From the NCBI GenBank assembly GCA_021295855.1, contig JAGWBO010000020.1, forward strand, positions 1-49,701: 49,701 nt of DNA, read 5' to 3'. Shown one piece after another: positions 40,601-49,600 of this stretch. Under the pieces are notes generated by a model. The model was not told the origin of the DNA. It searched no databases and saw only the letters and a list, made by a program, of their open reading frames with translations. The stretch comes from Pseudomonadales bacterium. GTDB taxonomy: Bacteria > Pseudomonadota > Gammaproteobacteria > Pseudomonadales > Azotimanducaceae. Made by a program: the position numbers and the translations under genes. Numbering within the stretch: position 1 is the stretch's first letter; each line of letters opens with the position of its first letter.

Positions 40601-43465
40601 ATGAAACGAATACTCATCAACGCGGAGCAACCCAATGAGGTCCGCGTTGCTTACTTAGAAGACGGCAAACTTGTCGACTTCGAAATTGAATCTAGCACAC
40701 AAACCTCCGTCAAAGGCAACATCTATATCGGCGTCATAACCGCCGTCAAAACTGACCTCGAAGGCGCTTTCGTCGACATTGGCGAAGAGCGACACGGATT
40801 ACTAGCTTTCAGCAAAGCTGGTGGCAGAGGTTCACGTGACACGCGGGCACAGGAATCTGACGAGCCGGTCGAGATCGAACATCCTGACCTTCAGGTTGGT
40901 CAAAAGGTCCTCGTTCAGGTATTCCGAGAAGCGCGCGGCGAAAAAGGCTCTGCGCTCTCGATGGAACTGTCGCTACCAGGACGATTTATCGTTCTGAAAC
41001 CGAATTCGAACGTACGAGCTGTAACTCGTAACGTATCTGAAGTGCAGCGTATGCGCCTTCGCGAGTTAGGGAACCAATTACCGAACGTTGAAAACGTAGG
41101 TTGGATCATGCGGACGACTGCTGTCAACCATACGCTTGAGGAAATCACGAGTGATTTTCACCGTTTGATGAATCTTTGGCGCAACGTCCAACACGCATAC
41201 GAAGAGAATCAGCAACACGCGCCCGTGCTAGTTTATTCGGACAACACACTCATGCAACGTGTGTTGCGCGATCGACTTCGTCGTGACGGTACCAAGGTCA
41301 TTGTTGATGATCCCAGTTTGTACCGCGAGAGCCGTAGCTACGCATCGGACTTCATGCCCGAACTACGCGACCAGATTGAGCACTACCGAGGCGATCGACC
41401 AATTTTCGATACGTTTCGCGTAGAGAACGACGTCGCAAGTCTATTTTCACGCAAGGTCACGCTGCCTTCTGGTGGCGAGCTTGTCTTTGACCCGACTGAA
41501 GCCTTACTGTCCATAGACGTTAATTCGGCGAAGAACACTGGCGGCGAAACGTTGGAAGAGACAGCCCTTCATACGAACCTTGAAGCGGCTGAAGAACTCT
41601 GTCGTCAATTGATGATCCGCAACATCGGTGGTCTAATCATCGTCGACTTTATCGACATGTTGACCGAAGGCTACAACGAACAGGTCGAACAAGTCGTTCG
41701 TGAGTGCTTGTCAAAAGATACGGCGAATTCTGAATGTACGGCGATTTCCGAATTCGGACTTATGCAACTCAACCGCCAAAGACGACGCTCATCAATCTAC
41801 GACACCCACTTCGAAGAATGTGAGCATTGTCAAGGCGGACGATTCGTGCGGCGCGCAGAAACCAATGCCAATCAGGTCCTGAGAAAACTCTCGTATCTCA
41901 TTCATGATCCAAGCCGTCAAGAGAATCAGTACCTTTGCCGCGTCCCTGATGAAGTTGCCGCATACATCCTCAACAAAGAACGACAGTACCTACGCGATCT
42001 CGAACTCAACACTCGCAAGCAAGTAATCGTTATCGCCGACTCAACACTGTCCAATGACAAATTCGATATCAAGTCAAGGCGCGTGAAAGGAATCGACTAC
42101 GAAGGCGGTTCAAACCTTGAGGAGCTATTGCACCAATCACGTCAGGACACGCTCAACAAAGCGCGAGCTGAATTCCCCGACGAGCCTCGCGCAAACCCGC
42201 AGCCATTGGTATCACCTGTTGATACGAAAAAGCCTAAAAAGAAGAAGCAGAAAAGCAACTCGAAGGCAGTCGCCCACCCTAAGAAAAAGCAAAACAAGAA
42301 TAGCAGAGGCAATCGAAATAAGGGCACACTTTCGCGCTTTTTTACCTCGATTTTTGGGATCGAAGAAAAGAAAACTCCGAAACGAAATAAGAAAGCGTCG
42401 AGAGCGGGTCAAAAGCGGAGTCCATCGCAAACTAAGCGCAAGGACGCACCTCAATCAAATCCGCAAGGACGCAAGATCGCGGCAAGCGGCAAACCGCGAA
42501 CCGGCAAAAATAAGAACGATCAGCGAGGCAACACGAGGTCAACTAAACGCGAAGAGAAGTCTCAACGGGAGAATGTGCAAGGAAGCTCTGCGGCTCGCGC
42601 GCCTCGACGCGACAGGAATCCCAATCGCGAGAAGAATGTTCGAACATCACGTAGTACCACGAATGCTGAGTCAAATAAGAGCAAGGCACCTAGTGACAAG
42701 GTCAGACGCGCCGCCGACCTTAAACAAAGTGCCGATGCAGCTGCTCGCGAAGCACGAAAGTCCGACGATGTTTCTAACGCAAATCGCCGTGCGCCTCGCA
42801 GCAACCGAGCTGTTGGTTCAAATGGCAAGCGGAATCCAGAACGTCAACGAGGTCGCGAACAGTCCGTTCGAAAGAACGATAGAGCTAGAGATCTTGGCAA
42901 TCAAGAATCAAAACAACCGCAAGAATTTCAGGATGGACAGCAACCTCGAACGCAAGGGCGGACACATCGCCAGGACAGCGAACCTTCGAGACGACGCGAA
43001 CCGGTAAACCGAAATCGTCCTCGGACAGAGGCAGAACTGTCGAGTCGAAGCTCGCAAGATGCACCGCGCCAAAATGAAGCAACTAGACAGGCGCTCCCAG
43101 AATCGAACGACGAACGCGTATCTGGGACACGAACCGAGCCGACTTCATCGAAACCCGTATTTGCCGCTAACGATCCACGCGCAAGGCGTCAGCAACCGGC
43201 AACCAAAGAACCTAAGGTTTCTCAAAGTGAGAGCGCTCAGGAATCCGCTCGATCGGATAACACTCAGAGTGAGATCAATCCACCTCGACCTTCCGCACAT
43301 CGGCCTATGTCCGAGATATCCGAGCCAACCTCAGGTCTGTCGAGCACCGAACATGAGCAAGCACCTGAGCAAACTTCGCCACCACAACCAGTCAGCGAAC
43401 CAGATTCGGTCTCGCCTAGCCGGCCGGCGAACGATCCACGTAGCCGTGTCAGCGGGGAGACCTAA
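40601..43465 (+). CDS. rne: Ribonuclease E
   Basis: Endoribonuclease and scaffold of the RNA degradosome, 954 aa, ATG with AGGAAG upstream. The start MKRILINAEQPNEVRVA is diagnostic. S1 domain about residues 36-125; 5' sensor and RNase H-like parts follow; DNase I-like domain with metal ligands Asp306 (LLSIDVNSAK) and Asp349 (IIVDFIDM); Zn-link Cys407-x2-Cys410 (CEHC); small domain to about 500. The last 430 residues are disordered, very rich in Lys/Arg/Asn/Ser, with a W-free RNA-binding character, and carry NDPRAR and NDPRSR motifs near the end, a feature I recall from Pseudomonas RNase E. It is convergent with murB, overlapping it by 4 bases. Confidence 0.96.
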   Translation: MKRILINAEQPNEVRVAYLEDGKLVDFEIESSTQTSVKGNIYIGVITAVKTDLEGAFVDIGEERHGLLAFSKAGGRGSRDTRAQESDEPVEIEHPDLQVGQKVLVQVFREARGEKGSALSMELSLPGRFIVLKPNSNVRAVTRNVSEVQRMRLRELGNQLPNVENVGWIMRTTAVNHTLEEITSDFHRLMNLWRNVQHAYEENQQHAPVLVYSDNTLMQRVLRDRLRRDGTKVIVDDPSLYRESRSYASDFMPELRDQIEHYRGDRPIFDTFRVENDVASLFSRKVTLPSGGELVFDPTEALLSIDVNSAKNTGGETLEETALHTNLEAAEELCRQLMIRNIGGLIIVDFIDMLTEGYNEQVEQVVRECLSKDTANSECTAISEFGLMQLNRQRRRSSIYDTHFEECEHCQGGRFVRRAETNANQVLRKLSYLIHDPSRQENQYLCRVPDEVAAYILNKERQYLRDLELNTRKQVIVIADSTLSNDKFDIKSRRVKGIDYEGGSNLEELLHQSRQDTLNKARAEFPDEPRANPQPLVSPVDTKKPKKKKQKSNSKAVAHPKKKQNKNSRGNRNKGTLSRFFTSIFGIEEKKTPKRNKKASRAGQKRSPSQTKRKDAPQSNPQGRKIAASGKPRTGKNKNDQRGNTRSTKREEKSQRENVQGSSAARAPRRDRNPNREKNVRTSRSTTNAESNKSKAPSDKVRRAADLKQSADAAAREARKSDDVSNANRRAPRSNRAVGSNGKRNPERQRGREQSVRKNDRARDLGNQESKQPQEFQDGQQPRTQGRTHRQDSEPSRRREPVNRNRPRTEAELSSRSSQDAPRQNEATRQALPESNDERVSGTRTEPTSSKPVFAANDPRARRQQPATKEPKVSQSESAQESARSDNTQSEINPPRPSAHRPMSEISEPTSGLSSTEHEQAPEQTSPPQPVSEPDSVSPSRPANDPRSRVSGET

Positions 43466-44466
43466 AACGATCCAAGGATTTCGGGTTCAGTTTCTAGTTT
43501 CACGTTGAATCGCCGATGCACGTCATCGGCGATTCGCGTCGCTAAATCAAGAATATCGTGCGCTGTCGCATTGCCACGATTGACAAGGACAAGAGGTTGG
43601 CGTGGCCAAACTTGTGCATCGCCGTTCACGACCCCTTTCCAGCCAGCTTCGTCAATTAGGCGCGCGGCAGACACCTTTATCCCCTGCAGCTCATGGTGAC
43701 CTTCGATGCTGAGTTTGTCGCATAAGCGATCAAAATCAGATTCACTCAGAATAGGGTTCTTGAAGAAACTCCCCACATTTCCGATCTGACGCGGATCAGG
43801 TAATTTGCGTCGACGAATTCGAATTACCGTCTCAGCGATTGTGGTGGGCGTGAGCGTTGTGCGTGACCTACCAGAAATGAGCTGATCAACGTCGCGATAT
43901 TGCGTCAACAGCTCGCGATTACCTAGTCTCAAATTTACGCTACATATCACGTAGCGGTCTCTTAAACTCGACTTAAAAACACTGTTCCGATACGTAAATT
44001 TACACGCACTTGCGGGGAGGACTTTAACAGTCCGCCGCTCTCGATCGAAAACCTCAACACCTTCACAGACTTGATCTAATTCGACTCCGTAAGCGCCGAT
44101 GTTTTGGAAGGGTGCTGCACCAACGGAACCCGGAATCAACGCAAGATTCTCTAATCCCCCAACGCCGCGGCCGAGGGTGTACCGAACCAGTTCATGCCAA
44201 TTTACGCCGGCACCGACAGATACCAACACACTGCTTTTCATCTGTTGCGCCAGATAAATGGCGTTCATTGTGGGTCGAATCACGCGTCCTCGTAGACGAG
44301 ATTTGAGAACAACGTTTGTACCTTCGCCCAGGATCGTGATTGGTTCGGTCGTATCGAGTGCATCGGCAAGTTCATCAACCGATCGGGCAACAATCAGTTC
44401 CTCTGCTGTACTGTCGAACCCGAGACTATTGAACCGCTTAAGCGACGCGTTTCGGTAAAGCTTCAC
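43462..44466 (-). CDS. murB: UDP-N-acetylenolpyruvoylglucosamine reductase
   Basis: FAD enzyme of peptidoglycan precursor synthesis, reducing UDP-GlcNAc-enolpyruvate to UDP-MurNAc. 334 aa, type I. FAD-binding motifs ILGEGTNVVL (about residues 44-53) and NLALIPGSVGAAPFQNIGAYG (in parts, about 102-122), catalytic Arg/Ser region SVFKSS and GNVGSFFKNP (Ser about 229), then SAARLIDEAGWKG, and final Glu in LETEPEILG. The start overlaps the alkB-like stop by 4 bases, so it is translated from the same transcript. In Pseudomonas the gene lies in the same place next to rne and kdsB. Confidence 0.96.
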   Translation of the reverse strand: MKLYRNASLKRFNSLGFDSTAEELIVARSVDELADALDTTEPITILGEGTNVVLKSRLRGRVIRPTMNAIYLAQQMKSSVLVSVGAGVNWHELVRYTLGRGVGGLENLALIPGSVGAAPFQNIGAYGVELDQVCEGVEVFDRERRTVKVLPASACKFTYRNSVFKSSLRDRYVICSVNLRLGNRELLTQYRDVDQLISGRSRTTLTPTTIAETVIRIRRRKLPDPRQIGNVGSFFKNPILSESDFDRLCDKLSIEGHHELQGIKVSAARLIDEAGWKGVVNGDAQVWPRQPLVLVNRGNATAHDILDLATRIADDVHRRFNVKLETEPEILGSF

Positions 44467-45047
44467 TGGTGAACTTCGCGAAACGACAATACCACGCGCG
44501 GACCGATCGCACGCCTTGTGCGTACTAAGGTGTGTTTCGTATTGAGAAGGATGTCGCCTTTCATTAGCAATAGCGAGCCGTGGTGCGTTCTCACTCTTTC
44601 GTCGAACGTTCTGTCGCGACTCTTGATGCGGAACTCACGAACCTCGCCTAAACTGACAATCGCGATCACCTGTCCTCGCACCAGATCTCTTTCGTCATCG
44701 GCGTGCCAGCCAACATAATCGTTCCCATCACGATATTGCGTCGCGAGTACGTAATTGAATGCAACTTCGAGATGATCACAGAGTCTCAGACGCAGTTCGT
44801 CTAGTTGAGAAGTAAAGCGAATCGGTTCGGTTTGGCTTCCGCGATATCTATAGGTACATCCTTCATCCGCGAGCGCACAGGACAAGCGAGGAGCGATAAA
44901 CGTTTGACCAAACATCTTCACCAATTCCTCGCTCCAGGGTAATCCGTCAAGGCAATGTGCGAAGAGCTCGTTCGCAATTTCCTCGTTTAGAAACGCCGCT
45001 TCATAGTGAAGTCCTTCACGGAGTTCTCTCGCATTCGTGCATCTCAT
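44463..45047 (-). CDS. AlkB-like 2-oxoglutarate/Fe(II) dioxygenase
   Basis: 194 aa dioxygenase of the AlkB family, ALKBH2/3-like, predicted to remove alkyl lesions from DNA or RNA bases. Iron ligands His115 and Asp117 (VGWHADDE) and His172 (NTKHTLVR). The 2-oxoglutarate-binding pattern Arg-x5-Arg reads RVVLSFR (Arg184, Arg190). The lid includes NYVLATQYRDGNDY. It sits inside a cell-envelope operon between a PaaI-type thioesterase and murB, a location I do not know from other genomes; the ptpA gene of Pseudomonas is missing here. Confidence 0.88.
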   Translation of the reverse strand: MRCTNARELREGLHYEAAFLNEEIANELFAHCLDGLPWSEELVKMFGQTFIAPRLSCALADEGCTYRYRGSQTEPIRFTSQLDELRLRLCDHLEVAFNYVLATQYRDGNDYVGWHADDERDLVRGQVIAIVSLGEVREFRIKSRDRTFDERVRTHHGSLLLMKGDILLNTKHTLVRTRRAIGPRVVLSFREVHQ

Positions 45048-45077
45048 TTTCAGACGAATCCCACAGAAATCACGATC

Positions 45078-45509
45078 TCAATCGGTTGTGGTACTCTGTG
45101 AAGTGCGGAATCTACCTTTTACCATGAAGTGACCCGTCGATTCCGCAATAAGCGTTTCGTCCTTCGCGAGTTGGATTTGACCCTCGATGATCGCCAAAGG
45201 TCCACGACGATTAATGAGTCGACCGAAGAGTTCGACCTTTTCACCTATACCCAGTGGATTCCGAAATCTAACGTCCGCCTTTGCAGTCACGCATGTAAAG
45301 CCGCGCAGATAAAGCAGATTCGCCATGACGTCGTCGAGTAGACAGAACTGTATGCCACCGTGAGTTACTCCTTCGTAACCCATATACGCCGCGGACGATT
45401 GCCATTCTGCTCGGCAGACCTCGTCTTCAAGACGGAATTTGATGTTCAACCCGTTCGCGTTTCCCGGGCCACAAACGAAACAGCGATTCGCGGGAACATC
45501 TAACCGCAT
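45078..45509 (-). CDS. PaaI-type hot-dog thioesterase
   Basis: 143 aa acyl-CoA thioesterase-like protein. CFVCGPGNANGLNIKF at residues 9-24 is the CxxCG start seen in a PaaI subgroup, followed by YEGVTHGGIQFCLLDDVMANL (in parts, about 44-64), with HGG and Asp at the hot-dog active site, and the strands TAKADVRFRNPLGIGEKVE. Substrate unknown. It lies on the same strand as kdsB and alkB, 58 bases after kdsB. Confidence 0.86.
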   Translation of the reverse strand: MRLDVPANRCFVCGPGNANGLNIKFRLEDEVCRAEWQSSAAYMGYEGVTHGGIQFCLLDDVMANLLYLRGFTCVTAKADVRFRNPLGIGEKVELFGRLINRRGPLAIIEGQIQLAKDETLIAESTGHFMVKGRFRTSQSTTTD

Positions 45510-45567
45510 AGCGTCAACAAGCCTTTCTCGAATTCAAGTTACATTATCGAACAGAGAACGAGACCGC

Positions 45568-46344
45568 TCACGCGACTTCGCTTTTCAAATACTCGCGTAC
45601 TCTATCGACGTCTTCTTGGGTATCAACACCCGCCGGGATTGCGACAACGCTCTCTGCTATCGCAATCGAAACGCCGTTCTCCAACAAGCGCAATTGTTCA
45701 AGCGACTCAAGGTCTTCTAACCTACTCCGCGGAAGCGACACAAAGCGCTTAAGAGCCCATCGTTTGAATGCGTAGATGCCTAAATGTCGAAACCAACCTA
45801 TCCCAGCTGGAGGCAGTTCATCCGTATCGAATCTGCCGCGTTCCCAAGGAATCGGGGCTCTCGAGAAATACAGCGCACGTCCTTTCGTATCCGCCACTAC
45901 TTTCACGGCGTTTGGGTTGAAAATGTCACGCATGTCATGCATGGCTTCGCAAAGCGTGGCAACACCACAGTCTGGTACTTGACCAACTAGATTAGCGGCT
46001 TGGTTAATCACACTCGGGGGGATTAAAGGCTCATCACCTTGAACATTCACTATCACGGTTTCGTCCGCCTGATCCGTATCCGCGATCGCCTCCCATATGC
46101 GATCCGTACCAGATTGGTGCTCGGAGGACGTGAGAACTACCCTTGCTCCATCGACTTTGATAGCTTCGACGATTCTTTGATCATCCGTCGCCACAACTAC
46201 CTCAGCGGCGTTTGATGCAAGCGCGCGCTCAACCACGTGTTCGATCATAGGCTTACCGTGCAAGTCGATTAACGGCTTGCCTGGCAGTCTGGTTGAACCA
46301 AATCGCGATGGAATGACGACGATAAACCCAGCCGAGTCACTCAT
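45568..46344 (-). CDS. kdsB: 3-deoxy-manno-octulosonate cytidylyltransferase
   Basis: Activates Kdo with CTP to CMP-Kdo for lipopolysaccharide core synthesis. 258 aa, usual length. Motifs: VVIPSRFGSTRLPGKPLIDL (about residues 9-28), VVVATDDQRI, SGTDRIWEA (about 77-85), VNVQGDEPLIPP (about 99-110, Mg-binding Asp), YFSRAPIPWERG (about 153-164), and HLGIYAFKR. The ATG overlaps the preceding fusion gene's stop by 4 bases, so translation is coupled to lpxK, consistent with their shared pathway. Confidence 0.96.
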   Translation of the reverse strand: MSDSAGFIVVIPSRFGSTRLPGKPLIDLHGKPMIEHVVERALASNAAEVVVATDDQRIVEAIKVDGARVVLTSSEHQSGTDRIWEAIADTDQADETVIVNVQGDEPLIPPSVINQAANLVGQVPDCGVATLCEAMHDMRDIFNPNAVKVVADTKGRALYFSRAPIPWERGRFDTDELPPAGIGWFRHLGIYAFKRWALKRFVSLPRSRLEDLESLEQLRLLENGVSIAIAESVVAIPAGVDTQEDVDRVREYLKSEVA

Positions 46345-49226
46345 GCTTGCAGATCAACTTCTTTCGATCGAAATAGCGACGTTAGTCGATCGTCCACCGG
46401 GCGCTCGAACGTTACCGAGACCTCAAGATACCAAACGTTTTCCGATTGGAACCGTAGTGGTCTGATTTTGCGCCAGTCTTTTTCCGTGACCACAATTACA
46501 TCATCGACGTGGTGTTGGATGTCCGACTCCCGGAATAAGGAATGATCAGGAAATTCGTGCGAAATAGGTGCGAAACCGAGCTGTCGTAGTGTGTTTTCAA
46601 AACGACTGGGATTGCCGATCGCCGAGTACGTGTGTATGACGCTATCGAAGCGTTCTGCAAACGCATCAACACCCAGACTTTCCTGCGAGTAAATATTGAC
46701 GAAACGCGTAGGTACGACGTGCATCACGTCATCGACCATACCGACCGCACGTGAGTTTGGTCCATTCGAAATGACCCAGTCAACCTCACTCAGTCGTCGT
46801 GCTGGCTCGCGTAACGGACCGGCTGGTAACAGCAGACCATTGCCTAATCCGCGAGCACCATCGATGACCGCGATTTCGAGATGCCGTCCCATTGCGTAGT
46901 GCTGTAAACCATCATCGCTAAGCACGACATCGATTTCGTGATTCTCCAAAAGATATTTCACGCCGCGAACCCGGTCCGGATCTACGACCATCGCACACTT
47001 CGCTCGCTCTGCAATGAGGGGCGCTTCATCTCCGACATCCAGAATGTTGGAATCTGGTTGCACGAGGGACGGAAAACTACCCGTACCTTTGTATCCTCGA
47101 CTAACGACGCCAACTCGTTTTCCCGCCTTTTGTAGCCAGTTCGCGAGCCAGATCACCAATGGTGTCTTGCCCGTACCTCCTAACGAAATATTGCCGACTA
47201 CGAGCAAAGGCACTGGGGGCACCCACACGTTCGAACTCATTCGTCGTCGTCGTTGGCGCACGAGCCTGCCGTATACCCATGACACGGGTACCAAGGATCT
47301 AACCCACCTTTTGTCACCATACCACGCATCAAGCAATCTCCCCGAAGCTCCTACAGGTTCTGTCGCGTCAGGCCGAATACGTGTGACAGGTTTCTCTACG
47401 ACACTGGTCGTGCTCAATTCGCCATCTACTCTTTCGAAGAGCTTGGCGTACCGCCCGTGTTGTGCTAGTAAATCGCGATGTGTCCCTTCTTCTGCGATTC
47501 GCCCGTCTTCTACCACCAAGATATGGTCTGCGTGGACGATTGTCGACAAGCGGTGAGCAACGATGATCGTCGTTCGACCTTTCATTGCTTCGTTCAATGC
47601 GGATTGAACAATCGCCTCGGATTCCGGATCAAGCGCGGAAGTCGCTTCATCCAAAATTAGTATCGGCGCGTCCTTCAGCAGTGCGCGCGCAATCGCGATT
47701 CGCTGGCGTTGACCACGCGAAAGAGTGGTACCTCGATCACCTACCGTGGTATTCAGGCCATGTGGCAATGAATCGACAAACCGTTTAACACGCGCGCGTT
47801 CAAGGGCTGAATCTATTGCCTCGTTTGAAACGGCTTCCAGTTCCCCATACGCGATGTTCGCATGCAGCGTGTCATTGAACAGGAAAATATCCTGACTCAC
47901 TAACGCGAGATGCTTGCGGAGATTTCGCTTCGTAAATTCGAGTGTCGGGATGCCGTCAATCAGAATCTCTCCCTGATGCGGCTGATAGAAACCCATGAGC
48001 AACTCAATCAAAGTGGACTTACCACTACCCGATGCACCAACAATCGCTAAGGTTTGACCCGCCTCAACCTGGAATGAAATATCTGTCAGAACATCCTCTT
48101 CGCCGCGGTCATACCCAAACGAGACACCGCGAAACTCGACGAGACCTGACACGACGTCGCGCTCTTCACGACCTGAATCCTGCTCTTCGGTTTGGTCAAT
48201 CTGTGCAAATATCTCATCCGCTGCGGCTAAACCGGTTTGAATGCGCGCATTCAGGTCTGATAGCCGCTTCACCGGTTGAACGAGTACTCCCGCGATCGCA
48301 ATATATGTCACCAAGTCACCGGTAGACATCCCTGCGCTAACCTCAGGGAGGAACAGCAACCCCATCAACACACCGAGCACAATCCCAACGAACATTTGAA
48401 TGGACTGACTACTGACGGCTTTGGTTGCGACCATGCGCATGTTCTGCCGCCGGTTCGACAGACTTGCATCGAAGAATCGCCGTCGTTCGTGTTCTTGCGC
48501 GCCAAACGTACGAATGAGCTTGTGGCCACCAACCGCTTCGTGGCCAACTTGGGTAACTTCACCCATTGAAGTCTGAATGTTCTCGCTCGTACTTCGGAAC
48601 CGTTTGGATGCGACACGCACAATGACCCAGACAACGGGTAGCGTAACTGCGAACAATAACGTGAGTCGGCCGCTGAGATTGATTAATGTGATCACTAAAA
48701 CAATCAGCTTGAACCCATCTTGGAGAAGGATTCTCAACACCTCGGTTACCGTATCACGAAGTTTTTGTGCGGTGTCGGTGAGTCGATTCAAGATCGACCC
48801 TTGGGAGTTGCGATCGAAGTAACTCACCGGTAACACGAGCAAGCGATTGAAGAGATCGCATCGAATTTGGTGGATCAGATTGAGTGAAACCGTGGCGAGT
48901 AAGTACTCGCCAATAATTGCACCGAAAGCGCGAACAAGCGCAGCTATTCCAATTAAGAGGGGAAAAATCAGCCAATATGGCCACTCGAGCTTCAGGGCCA
49001 ATACGGGCAGAGACTTCAACCATTCGCCTCTTGTCACGGCAGCGGATGCATTTGCAGCTGGGTCGAAGACATCCACAATCACGCCTAGCGTCTGGGCAAA
49101 CACGACCTCCGAGTACGCGGCAAGTACGTAGCCAACAATCGCTATTACGAAGTACCACTCCCGACCTCGGAGGTATCCGAGCAGTCGTCGATAGGTCGCG
49201 AAGTCGCGTCGCGACTGATCAGTCAT
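46341..49226 (-). CDS. msbA-lpxK: MsbA-LpxK fusion: lipid A flippase and tetraacyldisaccharide 4'-kinase
   Basis: One 961-residue open frame. About 1-600 is MsbA, the ABC exporter that flips lipid A-core across the inner membrane: six helices, Walker A VGASGSGKST (about 395), VSQDIFLFNDTL (Q-loop), signature TLSRGQRQRIAIA (about 495), Walker B ILILDEATSALD (about 519), His-switch IVAHRLST. About 632-961 is LpxK, the kinase that adds the 4'-phosphate of lipid A: LLDAWYGDKRWVRSL at the usual LpxK start, P-loop GNISLGGTGKTP (about 678-689), DDGLQHY, DGARGLGNG, LLPAGPLREP, VTEKDWRKI. A linker of about 30 residues replaces a stop and start. Separate adjacent genes are the norm. Start overlaps exbD; stop overlaps kdsB. 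Confidence 0.92.
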   Translation of the reverse strand: MTDQSRRDFATYRRLLGYLRGREWYFVIAIVGYVLAAYSEVVFAQTLGVIVDVFDPAANASAAVTRGEWLKSLPVLALKLEWPYWLIFPLLIGIAALVRAFGAIIGEYLLATVSLNLIHQIRCDLFNRLLVLPVSYFDRNSQGSILNRLTDTAQKLRDTVTEVLRILLQDGFKLIVLVITLINLSGRLTLLFAVTLPVVWVIVRVASKRFRSTSENIQTSMGEVTQVGHEAVGGHKLIRTFGAQEHERRRFFDASLSNRRQNMRMVATKAVSSQSIQMFVGIVLGVLMGLLFLPEVSAGMSTGDLVTYIAIAGVLVQPVKRLSDLNARIQTGLAAADEIFAQIDQTEEQDSGREERDVVSGLVEFRGVSFGYDRGEEDVLTDISFQVEAGQTLAIVGASGSGKSTLIELLMGFYQPHQGEILIDGIPTLEFTKRNLRKHLALVSQDIFLFNDTLHANIAYGELEAVSNEAIDSALERARVKRFVDSLPHGLNTTVGDRGTTLSRGQRQRIAIARALLKDAPILILDEATSALDPESEAIVQSALNEAMKGRTTIIVAHRLSTIVHADHILVVEDGRIAEEGTHRDLLAQHGRYAKLFERVDGELSTTSVVEKPVTRIRPDATEPVGASGRLLDAWYGDKRWVRSLVPVSWVYGRLVRQRRRRMSSNVWVPPVPLLVVGNISLGGTGKTPLVIWLANWLQKAGKRVGVVSRGYKGTGSFPSLVQPDSNILDVGDEAPLIAERAKCAMVVDPDRVRGVKYLLENHEIDVVLSDDGLQHYAMGRHLEIAVIDGARGLGNGLLLPAGPLREPARRLSEVDWVISNGPNSRAVGMVDDVMHVVPTRFVNIYSQESLGVDAFAERFDSVIHTYSAIGNPSRFENTLRQLGFAPISHEFPDHSLFRESDIQHHVDDVIVVTEKDWRKIRPLRFQSENVWYLEVSVTFERPVDDRLTSLFRSKEVDLQA

Positions 49227-49600
49227 TCGCTTGCACCGTTACGATGCTGACCTGAGTCAATCCGAGCAGATTCGCTGCGTCAAGGACGAGAACCACAGTT
49301 TCGTGACTCGACTTCGCGTCTGCGCGCACGACTACCCGTCGCATATTAGTGTCAACGACTCGATTTCGGAATCAATCTTTCACCGACTTGAATCTCATTG
49401 TTGGCGGTTATGACGACCTCGATCGTTTCGTCCGCGCGCGCATCGGCTGTACTCTGCGAAGTAGGCAACTCGATTTCGAGAACATTTTCACGGATGAAGG
49501 TCGAACTAACTACAAAGAAGATCAGCAGGATGAAAACGATGTCAATTAACGGTGCGAGTTCAATCCCAATCGCATCATTGCGGCGCTGGCGAGACTTCAC
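49219..49600 (-). pseudogene. exbD: ExbD/TolR-type transport protein, frame broken by an apparent short deletion
   Basis: ExbD couples proton flow to outer-membrane or envelope processes together with ExbB. From GTG 49600 the frame reads MKSRQRRNDAIGIELAPLID, with the membrane helix IVFILLIFFVVSSTF and Asp20 for proton transfer, then ITANNEIQVGERLIPKSSR and a stop at 49352. One frame over, VDTNMRRVVVRADAKSSHE and VLVLDAANLLGLTQVSIVTV complete a normal C-terminus, ending at TGA 49221-49219 and overlapping the msbA start. Relatives have about ten to fifteen residues between these parts, so roughly 23-38 bases seem missing. Both pieces are otherwise standard. Confidence 0.85.

Noticed and set aside
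40426..40638. 70-residue frame overlapping the rne start
   Set aside because: No ribosome site and no recognisable fold; overlaps the RNase E start in another frame. More likely part of the leader.
42117..43007. 296-residue open frame inside rne in another frame
   Set aside because: It lies in the repetitive Lys/Arg-rich tail of RNase E, where base composition removes stop codons in other frames; there is no ribosome site and the product is low-complexity.
47014..47556. 180-residue plus-strand frame opposite msbA-lpxK
   Set aside because: Antisense shadow of a well-supported fusion gene, without family likeness or ribosome site.
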